Notes: generated by a model not told the origin, from the letters alone. Positions 1-9,289 are shown, counted from the stretch's first letter. The stretch: DNA of 64,000 bases from KACC-23026 sp963829575 (GCA_963829575.1 CAWHJF010000021.1:124001-188000), one strand, 5' to 3'. Program-made: numbers and translations.

Positions 1-783
1 ATTCAAAAGAGATAAAATGGTGTTGACGATTTCGATATTTGTTCGTTCATTATTCCCACCGATATTATATATTTCACCTGATACCCCCTTGTGAAGTACT
101 AAATCTATAGCCCGACAATGGTCTTCAACATGCAACCAATCGCGAATATATTTGCCATCCCCATAAACAGGTAATCCTTTATCATATAACGCATGAATAA
201 TCATTAGAGGAATTAATTTTTCAGATAACTGATAGGGTCCGTAATTATTCGAACAACGTGTTATATTAATTGGAAGTTTATATGTTTGATGATAAGCACG
301 CACGATCAGATCAGCACTTGCCTTACTTGCGCTATAAGGACTATTTGGGGATAAAGGCGTATCCTCAGTAAATAGCCCTTTTGTTTCTAAACTTCCATAG
401 ACTTCATCAGTGGATATTTGAATATATTTAGATATCTTATAAGTCTTTGCTGCATCCAATAGGACCTGCGTTCCCAAAATATTAGTTTTCAGAAATCGTT
501 CTGGATGATTAATGCTTCGATCTACATGTGACTCCGCTGCAAAATTTATCACCACATCGAATTGTTCTTCTTTGAAAAGCGCCTCAATAAAAGCTCGATC
601 AGTGATATCTCCTTGTATAAATCTATAATTTTTCTTTCCTTCAATATCCTTCAAATTTTCAAGGTTTCCAGCATAAGTTAATAGGTCAAGATTAATAATT
701 TCATAAGAAGGATAATGTTTTATTAGATGACGAATAAAATGGCTCCCAATAAAACCAGCTCCACCTGTAACAAGTAATTTCAT
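1..783 (-). CDS. rfbB: dTDP-glucose 4,6-dehydratase (3' end beyond window)
   Basis: Reading from 783 leftwards gives an uninterrupted frame that runs off the window edge, 261 codons of an expected ~330. It converts dTDP-glucose to dTDP-4-keto-6-deoxyglucose, the second step of dTDP-rhamnose synthesis, in the cytosol. Visible signs are the N-terminal Rossmann motif GGAGFIGSH, the STDEVYGS segment with the catalytic Thr-Asp-Glu, and SPYSASKAS containing the YxxxK pair. The start codon overlaps the stop of the upstream rfbC gene in an ATGA arrangement, so the two are translationally coupled. The order rfbC-rfbB resembles the B. subtilis sps (spore coat polysaccharide) genes. Identity is secure; only the C-terminus is unseen. 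Confidence 0.93.
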   Translation of the reverse strand, partial: MKLLVTGGAGFIGSHFIRHLIKHYPSYEIINLDLLTYAGNLENLKDIEGKKNYRFIQGDITDRAFIEALFKEEQFDVVINFAAESHVDRSINHPERFLKTNILGTQVLLDAAKTYKISKYIQISTDEVYGSLETKGLFTEDTPLSPNSPYSASKASADLIVRAYHQTYKLPINITRCSNNYGPYQLSEKLIPLMIIHALYDKGLPVYGDGKYIRDWLHVEDHCRAIDLVLHKGVSGEIYNIGGNNERTNIEIVNTILSLLN

Positions 784-1349
784 AGCAACGAATCCACCTC
801 TAGATTAAAATTCGTTTCGATATGTGCTAATAAAGGATGCTGTTGATCTTTATCTGATAGTATGGGATTGTCCGTCGGCCAATCTATCCCGATTTTGGAA
901 TCTTTCCACAAAATCCCCCGTTCATGTTCCGGTGAATAATAAGCATCCACTTTATATTGGACTTCAGTGTTTTTGACAAGCGTACAAAATCCATGGGCAT
1001 ACCCCTTAGGAACCAGTAACTGTCGCTTATTAGCTTCACTTAGAATAACACCAACCCATTCACCATAAGTTGGAGAACCACGCCGAATATCTACCACAAC
1101 ATCATAAACTGCCCCACTCGTCACTCTTACCAATTTCGTTTGTGCTTTTGGCGCTATTTGATAATGTAACCCCCTCAATGTCCCGGCTGGTCCTGATAAC
1201 GAATGATTATCTTGCACAAACTTGTCATTTAATCCATATTCTTCAAACAGTTGTTGATTATAACTCTCCATAAAAAAACCACGATGGTCACTATGAACAT
1301 GGGGTTCAATGATCATTACATCTGAAAATTTTGTTTTAATTCGTTTCAT
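780..1349 (-). CDS. rfbC: dTDP-4-dehydrorhamnose 3,5-epimerase
   Basis: This 189-residue protein is full length for the RmlC cupin family. It epimerises C3 and C5 of dTDP-4-keto-6-deoxyglucose on the way to dTDP-L-rhamnose. Family marks are HSDHRGFFMESY near the N-terminus, LRGLHYQ with the catalytic His around residue 61, KLVRVTSGAVYDVVVD in the cupin core, and YSPEHERGILW near residue 140. Its stop overlaps the start of rfbB. An rfbD reductase, needed to finish rhamnose, is not in the window and may lie beyond the left edge. A B. subtilis counterpart would be SpsL. Confidence 0.93.
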   Translation of the reverse strand: MKRIKTKFSDVMIIEPHVHSDHRGFFMESYNQQLFEEYGLNDKFVQDNHSLSGPAGTLRGLHYQIAPKAQTKLVRVTSGAVYDVVVDIRRGSPTYGEWVGVILSEANKRQLLVPKGYAHGFCTLVKNTEVQYKVDAYYSPEHERGILWKDSKIGIDWPTDNPILSDKDQQHPLLAHIETNFNLEVDSLL

Positions 1350-1428
1350 TTCATCCTCTCCTTAGTTATTGATCACAGTTTTCATCTAGGGACTTAGCCT
1401 TAATGCGGATCAAACCCCTATATAATCT

Positions 1429-2469
1429 TTAGCAATATGGGCTGTAGGCGTTTTTTAAATTAGTGACAACTCTGTCCCAGTTATATCGCTGGGCTGTCTT
1501 TACGGCATTTTCAGAAATGAATTTTTTGAAAGCTTCATCTGTCATAATTCTAAAAATGGCGTCCGCGGTCCCTTGTGAATCTCCGACATCGACCATCAGG
1601 CAGTTTTGACCATGGATGCAAAACTCCTCGTTACCATTAGCTCTTGTTGTAACAACTGGGGCGCCTGAAGCCATCGCTTCAAGGATCGGCATACCGAACC
1701 CTTCATGATTAGAGGTTTGGACGAATACGCCGCAATTGGCATACAAGTTAGCAACCGATTGGTCATCGGGTACGCCGACGTTAAGGGTAGGAACCCCAGG
1801 AACGTAGGCCCCTTCAACTCCAAATGTCACAAATGATACATTATTTAGTCTTTGATAAACTTTATCTACTGCTTGGGTTGTCACTCCAAATCCTTTGAGA
1901 TGCTGGCTTTTTCTTCCGATCGCGAGAACTCTGAATGGATCGTAATCTTGAGTCCGGTTTGGTTTGAATAAATCCAAATCTATCGCAATCGACACATTAT
2001 TTGCTTGTTTATGAAAACGATGCGCCAGCTGGCGGGTGGTCCATTCAGCTACAGTAAGATAATTTACATTCAACCCGTACGTATTACGGACCAACTCTTG
2101 AAATTCATGAGAATGCGGGTAATAGCTTTCCTCAATATCTTGGACGAGGTAAAACGGAATCCCTCTCCCCCCTTGAGCAGGATCACAGCTATCATAGACC
2201 GTACTGACTGTGTTCCACCACGTCGCGACCTTTATTGCATCCATACTCTTTAATGTTTTCAGCATTTCTTGATACGTTCTGAAATGCCTAACTTGAATCT
2301 TTAATGGAAACCAACTAGGTTGTGTATCCAACGCAAATAAATGCACCTGGTAACCGATATCATGCAGATGGTTAACATGTTCAAATACATTTTTAATGCC
2401 TCCGGAAACACCCGTTGCTTCCAGTACATAGACAATTTCACGGCATTTAGAGGATAGTATGATAACCAC
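1429..2469 (-). CDS. Glycosyltransferase, GT-B fold, family 4-like
   Basis: The protein has the two-Rossmann GT-B layout. EATGVSGGIKNVFEHVNHL near the N-terminus is the acceptor-side glycine-rich loop, and EGFGMPILEAMASGAPVV around residue 260 is the GT4 nucleotide-sugar motif with the E-x7-E pair. The open frame reaches 2502 (357 residues). I prefer the GTG at 2469 because AAAGGA lies six bases before it and this reduces the overlap with the upstream gene from 56 to 23 bases. It probably adds one sugar to the spore-surface polysaccharide or glycoprotein made by this locus. Donor and acceptor cannot be read from sequence. Confidence 0.8.
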   Translation of the reverse strand: MVIILSSKCREIVYVLEATGVSGGIKNVFEHVNHLHDIGYQVHLFALDTQPSWFPLKIQVRHFRTYQEMLKTLKSMDAIKVATWWNTVSTVYDSCDPAQGGRGIPFYLVQDIEESYYPHSHEFQELVRNTYGLNVNYLTVAEWTTRQLAHRFHKQANNVSIAIDLDLFKPNRTQDYDPFRVLAIGRKSQHLKGFGVTTQAVDKVYQRLNNVSFVTFGVEGAYVPGVPTLNVGVPDDQSVANLYANCGVFVQTSNHEGFGMPILEAMASGAPVVTTRANGNEEFCIHGQNCLMVDVGDSQGTADAIFRIMTDEAFKKFISENAVKTAQRYNWDRVVTNLKNAYSPYC

Positions 2470-3670
2470 TCCATTTCCTTTCGAATCGAGTTCGAGCTTC
2501 AAATTCCTTCATTTCATAAAAATTGTTCTGAGATTTGTTCCCTCTTGTTTTTCCTTCAAGATGGATGGCAGCTGCTGCCCCGCAATAGACGACTCTCCAG
2601 CCCTTCAGCCTCGCGCGGTAGCAGAAATCCACATCCTCATAAGCGGTAAAATACTCTTCGGAAAACAAGCCAATATCCTGAACAAGTTTTTGTTCTATTA
2701 AAAATAGCGCACCGGTTAAAGCGACATTATCCTCAACAGATTTTGCCTGTTGCAGGTCACCCGGCATGTGGCGATATCTATGCTGGAAACAGTTGTTTTC
2801 GAAAACCATACCGCCATGCTGGATCGTTAAATCAGGATAGAGAAGTCTCGCTCCGGCAATCCCAATATCAGGTGAACTTTTCATTGTATTGAGCATATGG
2901 TCAAGCCACTCTGGCTGATTAAATAAAATATCATTATTTACAAGCATGATATACCGACCGGTTGCGGCCTGGATTCCTTCATTGACAGACCGGCTGAAGC
3001 CTTGGTTTTCAGGTTTAGCTATGACTCTAACATTCTCCTGTGCCCCCCAAGCAAGCAACTGCTGCTGGATCCCGGCTTCACTTCCATCATCAATGACAAG
3101 TATTTCATAGTTTTTTCCAGCTATGGTGGGCTTGAGAGACTGAATACATTGCTTTATAAGGTCCACCTGATTAAAGGTTGGAATGACGAAGCTCACTTTT
3201 GTTGAATCAAGTGCCTGTTCACACGGTCTATGCCCTGAGTTCAGTAAAGCTAGACACTCATCGGACACCAGAACGGTAGCCATCAGCATCTCCCGGGAAC
3301 CGCCTCCTCCGAGAAAACTCATGAAATTTTCATAGCCCGCTTTATCAAATTCCCTACACAAAATCTCTCTGTAGAGGCTTTGTACGAACAAAGCCTCGCT
3401 CGCTCTATAAAAAGACCGGAGAATAGTTGGGATTGAGGAATGGTTTTTGTTCACCTTTTGAAGGGGTTGGTCATATTGGTTTTGGCATTCAGGCATTTTC
3501 AAAACATTAATGATCATTGTAATTTTACGTTCCGGTTCATTGGTACGAGGAAGGTACAATTGCACCTCACTTTCGCTCGGCTGCCTCCCTGCAAGCTCCA
3601 AAAAGACCGCTTGAATAAAATCTCTGCCTTGCTTTTGGAAAAGATCGTAAAGCTTTTGAGCAATTCTCAA
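2447..3670 (-). CDS. DUF4214-GT2 fusion glycosyltransferase
   Basis: This 407-residue protein has two parts. Residues ~10-150 contain DUF4214-like helical segments (FYRASEALFVQSLYREIL and KAGYENFMSFLGGGGSREM). Residues ~155-390 form a GT-A family 2 glycosyltransferase with VSFVIPTFNQVD, the EILVIDDGS strand, the metal-binding-type NND in GRYIMLVNNDILF, and a late EDVDFCYRARLKG segment (ED base region). It is probably an inverting transferase. DUF4214 modules accompany glycan and surface proteins in bacteria, but their role is not established. The gene follows the other DUF4214 transferase by 19 bases and overlaps the next, so they form one operon. Confidence 0.85.
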   Translation of the reverse strand: MRIAQKLYDLFQKQGRDFIQAVFLELAGRQPSESEVQLYLPRTNEPERKITMIINVLKMPECQNQYDQPLQKVNKNHSSIPTILRSFYRASEALFVQSLYREILCREFDKAGYENFMSFLGGGGSREMLMATVLVSDECLALLNSGHRPCEQALDSTKVSFVIPTFNQVDLIKQCIQSLKPTIAGKNYEILVIDDGSEAGIQQQLLAWGAQENVRVIAKPENQGFSRSVNEGIQAATGRYIMLVNNDILFNQPEWLDHMLNTMKSSPDIGIAGARLLYPDLTIQHGGMVFENNCFQHRYRHMPGDLQQAKSVEDNVALTGALFLIEQKLVQDIGLFSEEYFTAYEDVDFCYRARLKGWRVVYCGAAAAIHLEGKTRGNKSQNNFYEMKEFEARTRFERKWSGYHTIL

Positions 3671-3689
3671 GATGACACTCCCTTTGTAT

Positions 3690-5276
3690 TTATGATTTTT
3701 CTGTTATAGAGAGGCTAACCAGTGTCGAAAACTCCGGTGACGAAAGAAAGCTTGCCAGTACGTTGATTCGCGACCCTCCATTCTGCACAAAATTGACATA
3801 TCCTTTCTTTCCAGCTTCATCAGGCGCTCTGAGAAGAAACTCCTCATACAACTGATCGACAAAGTAATCAGGATCCGCTACATGATAAAAGGAAGCAATA
3901 TTATCTCTGATTGTAGTGGGTGCCTCTGGATGATTCGGAACCTTTCGTTTAAGAGATCTACTGAACTCCTGCGATTGAATATTAAATACTATTAGTTCAG
4001 CCCTTGAATACCCGGAAGCAAGCAACCGCTTCGATTGAGTCAATTCATGGTCAATTGGTTCCCGGTGATAAAGCTGTTGATATAAATTTCTAATGAACTC
4101 CTCTTCCTCTTTTCGGTAGAAATGACGGAACTTAGTGACTATTTTTTGTTCGGAACGCGTACCTGTTCGTTGGGGTGAAGGTGCTTCTTTTCCACGGGTC
4201 AATTCATTCACTGCCAACATGAGATCAGTTGCTGCTTTCTCAGGTGTATAGTGTTCGCGGATAAACGCTTGCAACCGGACTGCCTTCTGTTTCGCTTCCT
4301 CATGATTGTTAAAGACATGACGCATCATTCTTTTTAACTCGACAACTGAGGCTTCAGCCCAAGATTGGTCTGGCTTATAGCCCGAATAATAGGGCTGCTG
4401 ATTAACTGGAACCAGTCGATAAGGGATGAGAAAACTGTTGTCCTCCTTTAAAAAGTCTGTATGACCTCCCCAACCTGTCGCTATGACAGGGAGACCGTGG
4501 GCTCCTGCTTCAAGAAGCGGATAACCTAGCCCTTCTCCGCGGCTGGCGTGGACGAAAGCTTGGCAACTTTTATACATTCCAGCCATTTCATTGTCATTAC
4601 GGATGGCCGTATCCACAAATACTCTTCCAGGAGTCGGGTATTTAGCTCGTTCCTTTCGCACATTTTCTTCTACAAATGCATTATGGGATTTAATGATAAG
4701 CACAACATCTTCATGAGCTGAAAACTCCTCAAAATAGGCTTTCAGTAGCAAATCATAACCTTTTCTCTCAATCCACTCAAAAATGGACAGAAATTTAAAC
4801 GAGGGTTGATGGTGCATATAAGAAGGCAATTGGATGTTGGGAGGATTTAATGTGGCGTGGGACAGGCTAGGCCTGATTTTGTATATAGGAACATTGACAC
4901 CTGATTGGCGAAAAACTTCCTTGTTCTGTTCGCTTGAAACAAATAAACCGTTCATTTGATTCGCTTTACCGATCCAAGTGTCAGGGATTTTTGATGTTTC
5001 CCAGTAAGTAAATCCTACTGTCACACCTGGCTTTCGAACCCACAGGTCGGGTGTTTGATGCAGCACATTGAATTGGTCAGCATCTAAAGGTTTTCCAATC
5101 AACTGATTGAAAAATTGAACCTGTTGGGGCGGCAACTCCAACCGCGGCCAATTATTTGAAATTAAATCGAGCTTTACGTCAATATTTTGATTCTGCAGAC
5201 CAAGAAGGTATTCTCTGCATGCCCTGCTATAGCCCGAATGATCAAACACCGAACCTTTCCAAACGAGTTGTACCAT
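3690..5276 (-). CDS. GT4-DUF4214 fusion glycosyltransferase
   Basis: This 528-residue protein begins with a GT-B glycosyltransferase (residues ~1-370). It contains FDHSGYSRACREYLLGL at the N-terminus, a KFLSIFEWIERKGYDLLLKA strand that opens the C-lobe, and RGEGLGYPLLEAGAHGLPVIATGWGGHTDFL as the GT4 donor motif. Residues ~390-520 carry a C-terminal DUF4214 region (FIRNLYQQLYHREPID and YFVDQLYEEFLLRAPDEAGKKG). The module order is the reverse of the neighbouring GT2 protein. The ATG is preceded by AAAGGGGG at normal spacing. It is part of the minus-strand operon and probably extends the same surface glycan. Confidence 0.87.
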   Translation of the reverse strand: MVQLVWKGSVFDHSGYSRACREYLLGLQNQNIDVKLDLISNNWPRLELPPQQVQFFNQLIGKPLDADQFNVLHQTPDLWVRKPGVTVGFTYWETSKIPDTWIGKANQMNGLFVSSEQNKEVFRQSGVNVPIYKIRPSLSHATLNPPNIQLPSYMHHQPSFKFLSIFEWIERKGYDLLLKAYFEEFSAHEDVVLIIKSHNAFVEENVRKERAKYPTPGRVFVDTAIRNDNEMAGMYKSCQAFVHASRGEGLGYPLLEAGAHGLPVIATGWGGHTDFLKEDNSFLIPYRLVPVNQQPYYSGYKPDQSWAEASVVELKRMMRHVFNNHEEAKQKAVRLQAFIREHYTPEKAATDLMLAVNELTRGKEAPSPQRTGTRSEQKIVTKFRHFYRKEEEEFIRNLYQQLYHREPIDHELTQSKRLLASGYSRAELIVFNIQSQEFSRSLKRKVPNHPEAPTTIRDNIASFYHVADPDYFVDQLYEEFLLRAPDEAGKKGYVNFVQNGGSRINVLASFLSSPEFSTLVSLSITEKS

Positions 5277-5303
5277 GGGTCATCCCCCTTTCGTTTATTG
5301 AAT

Positions 5304-6503
5304 TTATTTTTTATTGATTACCAATATCTCCTGTAAGCGTTCCATCATTCGTTCGACACATTTCTTCCAGGAGTAGTTGGTGGTTACCAGTTCACGCGCT
5401 TTTTTTCCTTTTTCTTTCGCTTCCGATTGATTTTGATAAACATGCCTCATGAGCTTTTTCAAGTGATTCTTATCCGGAATGGCCCATTCCATCTGAGTTT
5501 CAAAAGCTTTGATTGGTTGATATCCAGAAACATTGATAAGATAACCCGTTTCCTCCTTAACAAAGTCCAAATGCGCCGACCAATTCGTCGTAATAACCGG
5601 CAGCCCGCAACCCATGGCTTCCATGGCCGTCATATTCCATCCCTCTCCATGTGTAGGCAGGACGTAACAGTCCGAACTATTATAAAGCTGAGCTATTTTT
5701 TCATCCGTCCAGCTTTCGGATGTTGTTAGGAGAATGATAGATGATCTTAAGGTTCCAGATATCCGAAGTGCCCACTCGTTAATTTTATCCTTCTGTTCCT
5801 GCATTTCCTGTGGGTTCGCCGCCCTAGTTTTTAAAATTAGGCAAACATCCTCTTCCTCCTTGAATTCTTCGAAAAAAGCTGAGATTAATGTGTCGATCCC
5901 TTTACGCGGATCCCAACCTGAACATACTGTAGTAAAAGCAAATTTCCGTTTTTCGGGTACTTCCATCTTTTCACTATGAGGTCGAAAAATTTTAGCGTCC
6001 ATACCCAGTGGCATAATTCTAAGCTTCTCAGGGCTTACACCGCTGTTTTTAAACGTTTCGTAATTAAAAGTTGATGGAACCCAAATTTCATCCATCTGGT
6101 TGCATTTTTCCTCCCATCCTATCGGAAGTCGGTTGCATTCAAACATCGTCAGGCCGATATTGTACTGACCTGGTTCCGGCTTTAAATAGGCGGGGATGAA
6201 ATTAAATAAATGAATATGCTTATCCGGAAGAGACTGATTGGGTAGACTCTTTAATAAAGCTTCCTCTTTCGGATCCAGCTTAATGGGCGAACTCCCTTCT
6301 ATGACACATGGCGTATATTTAACTTTCGCTCCCTGCCTGACCAATTCCAGTACTAATGCGCGGTTTTGTTTGGCGTATCCCGTTGGCTCAAACATCGTCC
6401 CTTTATTGTGGACAAATACTTGTTCCACCAAGCCCTTATCATCGGTTGCCAATTTATGATTTCTGTCTTTTAAATTTATTTCTTTACGATCCCCTTCTAG
6501 CAT
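5304..6503 (-). CDS. Glycosyltransferase family 4
   Basis: This is a GT-B retaining-type glycosyltransferase of ~399 residues. Key segments are VHNKGTMFEPTGYAKQNRALVLEL at the N-terminus, KFAFTTVCSGWDPRKGIDTLISAFF at the linker into the C-lobe, and the donor motif THGEGWNMTAMEAMGCGLPVITTNWSAHLDF. The frame is open to 6542, but the ATG at 6503 has AAGAGGTGAT directly upstream and is the better start; it also removes an overlap with the preceding gene. It resembles the neighbouring GT4-DUF4214 protein over the catalytic part but lacks the C-terminal module. Substrate is unknown. Confidence 0.86.
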   Translation of the reverse strand: MLEGDRKEINLKDRNHKLATDDKGLVEQVFVHNKGTMFEPTGYAKQNRALVLELVRQGAKVKYTPCVIEGSSPIKLDPKEEALLKSLPNQSLPDKHIHLFNFIPAYLKPEPGQYNIGLTMFECNRLPIGWEEKCNQMDEIWVPSTFNYETFKNSGVSPEKLRIMPLGMDAKIFRPHSEKMEVPEKRKFAFTTVCSGWDPRKGIDTLISAFFEEFKEEEDVCLILKTRAANPQEMQEQKDKINEWALRISGTLRSSIILLTTSESWTDEKIAQLYNSSDCYVLPTHGEGWNMTAMEAMGCGLPVITTNWSAHLDFVKEETGYLINVSGYQPIKAFETQMEWAIPDKNHLKKLMRHVYQNQSEAKEKGKKARELVTTNYSWKKCVERMMERLQEILVINKK

Positions 6504-6526
6504 ACCTATCACCTCTTTTCCCAGAC

Positions 6527-7054
6527 TCAGTTGGAGAACCATTTCTTATTTCCATCATATAACTTCAATTCTTCTTGCTGATCTATAGACAGAGCAGGCA
6601 GCCCAATAAACGTGAGCAGTTCATTTACAGACTTGGAATTACTTGTCAAACTTTCATAGGACGACATTGTAAATGGTGCATGCAACTTATTAACCTCGAC
6701 CATAATCATTGTATAAGCTTTTCTTATATGTTCAAGGATGCGTGGATATCCAAAATGGTTCGTGGAAGCCAACTGAGACTGAATGACTGGGTGCCAGTCT
6801 CTTGTTGTTACTAAAACGTGCACATTATATCCAGCATTCCTCATTTTGGTAATGATTTCACCAATATCTGGCCACTGCCTGTCATGAGGTAGACTTCTGC
6901 GAAAAACAATCGGTTTTTCTGGTAAAGGGAATTTAAGATCATCCCACTCTTGGCTGTGTTGATCGCTTCCCAGACAACCTGCACTCATTAATACCTTAGA
7001 AAGCAAGCGTGTGCCACTGCTCTCTGGTCCTACTACAAGATAAGCATTTACCAT
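6527..7054 (-). CDS. Sulfotransferase-like P-loop protein
   Basis: The 175-residue product starts MVNAYLVVGPESSGTRLLSK. This glycine-rich loop matches the 5'-phosphosulfate-binding loop of sulfotransferase-fold proteins (GxxxSGTxxL). A second typical element is VLVTTRDWHPVIQSQLAS, where the Arg/Ser pair would contact the 3' phosphate of PAPS. The C-terminal YESLTSN-x-KSVNELLTFIGLP is also common in the fold. Within a polysaccharide operon it may sulfate a sugar, but a non-sulfating P-loop role cannot be excluded. I chose the ATG at 7054 because AAAGAGGTG precedes it; the frame itself is open seven codons further. Confidence 0.62.
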   Translation of the reverse strand: MVNAYLVVGPESSGTRLLSKVLMSAGCLGSDQHSQEWDDLKFPLPEKPIVFRRSLPHDRQWPDIGEIITKMRNAGYNVHVLVTTRDWHPVIQSQLASTNHFGYPRILEHIRKAYTMIMVEVNKLHAPFTMSSYESLTSNSKSVNELLTFIGLPALSIDQQEELKLYDGNKKWFSN

Positions 7055-7100
7055 ACTTACACCTCTTTCCTTCACTCAGATTGAGGAATCTATTCGTGTA

Positions 7101-8066
7101 TCATCTCGATTTTGTATAGTTTTCAAGATCTGAATCCACCATCATTTCGATGAGTTGCTTGAAACTGACTTCTGGTTCCCAACCAAGCTCCCGCTTAGCT
7201 TTGGAGGGATCCCCTAGCAAAAGGTCTACTTCCGCAGGTCGGATGAATTTCGGGTCAATGACGACATGGTCCTGCCAATTAAGTCCGACATGATTAAACG
7301 AGATGTCCACCAATTCCTTAACTGTATGGGTCTCACCTGTTGCAATCACATAATCATCCGGATTATCCTGTTGAAGCATCAACCACATTGCTTTGACATA
7401 ATCCCCAGCAAATCCCCAATCTCTTTTGGCATCCAAATTTCCTAAATGGAGCTCTTTTTGCATCCCTAGTTTAATTTTAGCTACTGCATCCGTTACCTTC
7501 CGTGTGACAAACTCAAGTCCACGCCTAGGGGACTCATGATTAAACAAAATTCCCGAACACGTGAACATCTCGTAACTCTCCCGATAATTGACCGTAATCC
7601 AGTGGCCATAAGCCTTCGCCACCCCATATGGACTGCGCGGATAAAATGGCGTGCTTTCCTTCTGCGGTGTTTCCTGGACTTTCCCGAACATTTCACTACT
7701 AGACGCCTGGTAAAACTTCGCATCAGACTTTGCATGCCGGATCGCTTCTAGAATATTGGTTACCCCAAGGCCTGTTACTTCGCCCGTGTAAATCGGCTGC
7801 CGCCAGGAATCACCAACAAACGATTGTGCCGCAAGGTTATACACCTCATCAGGTTTAGCAAGCTGGACAGCTTCGGTTAAGGAAGTTAGGTCACGGAGAT
7901 CTCCCGAAATAAATTCTATTTCATTTTGGAACTCTTTAATATTTTCAGAGGTCGGCGTGGCTGTCCTTCTCTTCAATCCGTATACCTTATAACCCTTTTC
8001 AAGCAAGAGCTCCGCCAAATAAGAACCATCCTGTCCTGTGATTCCCGTAATTAGTGCTTTTTTCAC
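7101..8066 (-). CDS. gmd: GDP-mannose 4,6-dehydratase
   Basis: This short-chain dehydrogenase family enzyme converts GDP-mannose to GDP-4-keto-6-deoxymannose, precursor of GDP-rhamnose, GDP-fucose and related sugars. It shows ALITGITGQDGSYLAELL (NADP binding), ASSSEMFGK with the catalytic Ser/Glu, and YGVAKAYGHW with YxxxK. NHESPRRGLEFVTRK and RPAEVDLLLGDPSKAKRELGW are family hallmarks. The start is taken as the GTG at 8066, which sits seven bases after GGGAGG. The next upstream gene, manC, supplies the substrate. The reductase or epimerase that would complete a specific sugar is not seen in the window. Confidence 0.95.
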   Translation of the reverse strand: MKKALITGITGQDGSYLAELLLEKGYKVYGLKRRTATPTSENIKEFQNEIEFISGDLRDLTSLTEAVQLAKPDEVYNLAAQSFVGDSWRQPIYTGEVTGLGVTNILEAIRHAKSDAKFYQASSSEMFGKVQETPQKESTPFYPRSPYGVAKAYGHWITVNYRESYEMFTCSGILFNHESPRRGLEFVTRKVTDAVAKIKLGMQKELHLGNLDAKRDWGFAGDYVKAMWLMLQQDNPDDYVIATGETHTVKELVDISFNHVGLNWQDHVVIDPKFIRPAEVDLLLGDPSKAKRELGWEPEVSFKQLIEMMVDSDLENYTKSR

Positions 8067-8101
8067 TTTTATTCCTCCCATTTGAAGTTTGATTATAATT
8101 T

Positions 8102-9121
8102 TTATGATTTTTTCGTTTGGTCATCCTGAATCCACTGTTTGATTTTTTGTTCCTTTGATTTATGTGCAACCAGCAGTCCATCCTCTGTTGAGGCTACTAT
8201 CAGATCTTCAACCCCCAGAACGACCGTCTTCCTGTCTGTATGGATGACACAATTGCGATTAGAGTCACCGATAACTTCACCTTTGATATAGTTAGATTGA
8301 TTTTCTTGCCGAAACCGCTCTAGGGATGACCACGTCCCCAAGTCATCCCAATCAAAGTTTACCGGCAGTAAAAATACCGTATCCGCTTTTTCCAGAATGG
8401 CGTAATCGACTGATAGTTTCGGAAGCGATGAATAAGCCACCTTCAGATCGGTTTTGTTATCTACCAGTGTCTTCCACAGGCTTTTTTGATATTTTTCAAA
8501 ATAATAGGCAATGGTAGACGGTTTCCATATAAAAATCCCGCTATTCCAGTACACGTCGTTTTCTTTGAAAAGTATCTGGGCCTTGTCCCGATCCGGCTTC
8601 TCAATGAACCGCTCAACTTGGAATACGGAGGGATCAAAAAGACTTGGTTTTCCAGTACGAATATAGCCATAACCAGTTTGTGGACTCGTCGGCTTAATAC
8701 CGAGTGTGACAATGGCCTGATCACGCTCAGCAGCCATTTCAGCATGTGCCAGAGATTTTTGGAAGGCCACCTGATCCCCGATAAAATGGTCTGAAGGTGC
8801 AAACACCATGACTTCATTACTGTTCCTTGATAAGAAGTGCAAAGCCGTCATGGCAATGCAGGGTGCTGTATCCCGCTGGTCATACTCAACAATGAGCTGA
8901 TCTTCCTTCAAATCAGGGAGCTGCTCAAGAATTAAATCCTTGTAGACGCCTGTCGTCACAACAAACACTTTTTCAGCAGGAAGCCATGATCGGAATCTAT
9001 TATAGGTTTGCTGTAGCATGGTTTCATCCCCATAGAGATTAAGAAACTGCTTTGGCAGTTCTTTTGAACTCAGCGGCCAGAAGCGGGTGCCCTGCCCTCC
9101 CGCTAGAATAATGGCTTTCAT
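8102..9121 (-). CDS. manC: Mannose-1-phosphate guanylyltransferase
   Basis: This 339-residue nucleotidyltransferase makes GDP-mannose from mannose-1-phosphate and GTP. The signature AGGQGTRFWPLS occupies residues 7-18. VFAPSDHFIGD and FIEKPD are the family's metal and sugar-phosphate motifs, and NSGIFIW and LPVNFDWDDLGTW mark the end of the catalytic domain. It is the short form without a fused phosphomannose isomerase domain. It lies 35 bases upstream of gmd and feeds it. A CATA-N3-TA element at 9203-9211 may be its own mother-cell promoter. A terminator separates it from the upstream rfbA gene. Confidence 0.95.
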   Translation of the reverse strand: MKAIILAGGQGTRFWPLSSKELPKQFLNLYGDETMLQQTYNRFRSWLPAEKVFVVTTGVYKDLILEQLPDLKEDQLIVEYDQRDTAPCIAMTALHFLSRNSNEVMVFAPSDHFIGDQVAFQKSLAHAEMAAERDQAIVTLGIKPTSPQTGYGYIRTGKPSLFDPSVFQVERFIEKPDRDKAQILFKENDVYWNSGIFIWKPSTIAYYFEKYQKSLWKTLVDNKTDLKVAYSSLPKLSVDYAILEKADTVFLLPVNFDWDDLGTWSSLERFRQENQSNYIKGEVIGDSNRNCVIHTDRKTVVLGVEDLIVASTEDGLLVAHKSKEQKIKQWIQDDQTKKS

Positions 9122-9202
9122 TGTTTCACCTGCCTTTATACAAGTAATACTGCTTAGAACATTAATTGAGCTAAGAAACTACTTTTTTTCTATAACTTTC
9201 TA

Positions 9203-9211
9203 TACGATATG
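9203..9211 (-). promoter_or_regulatory. Possible mother-cell sigma -10 element before manC
   Basis: The minus strand reads CATATCGTA, matching the CATANNNTA -10 box of sigma-E and sigma-K promoters, 82 bases before the manC start. No good AC-type -35 lies 16 bases upstream, so this is a partial match only. Confidence 0.3.
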
Positions 9212-9255
9212 TAAGAATTGATTTAGAAGAAACGGCGTCAATTGCCTTTTTTTCC

Positions 9256-9289
9256 TAAAAAAGAAAGAACAGCGTGATCGCCGCTGTTC
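9256..9289 (-). terminator. Rho-independent terminator after rfbA
   Basis: An 8-bp perfect stem (GAACAGCG / CGCTGTTC, arms 9267-9274 and 9282-9289) is followed on the minus strand by a T-rich tract ending in TTTTTT. It lies about 40 bases past the rfbA stop and would separate rfbA from the manC-gmd-glycosyltransferase operon. Confidence 0.8.
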
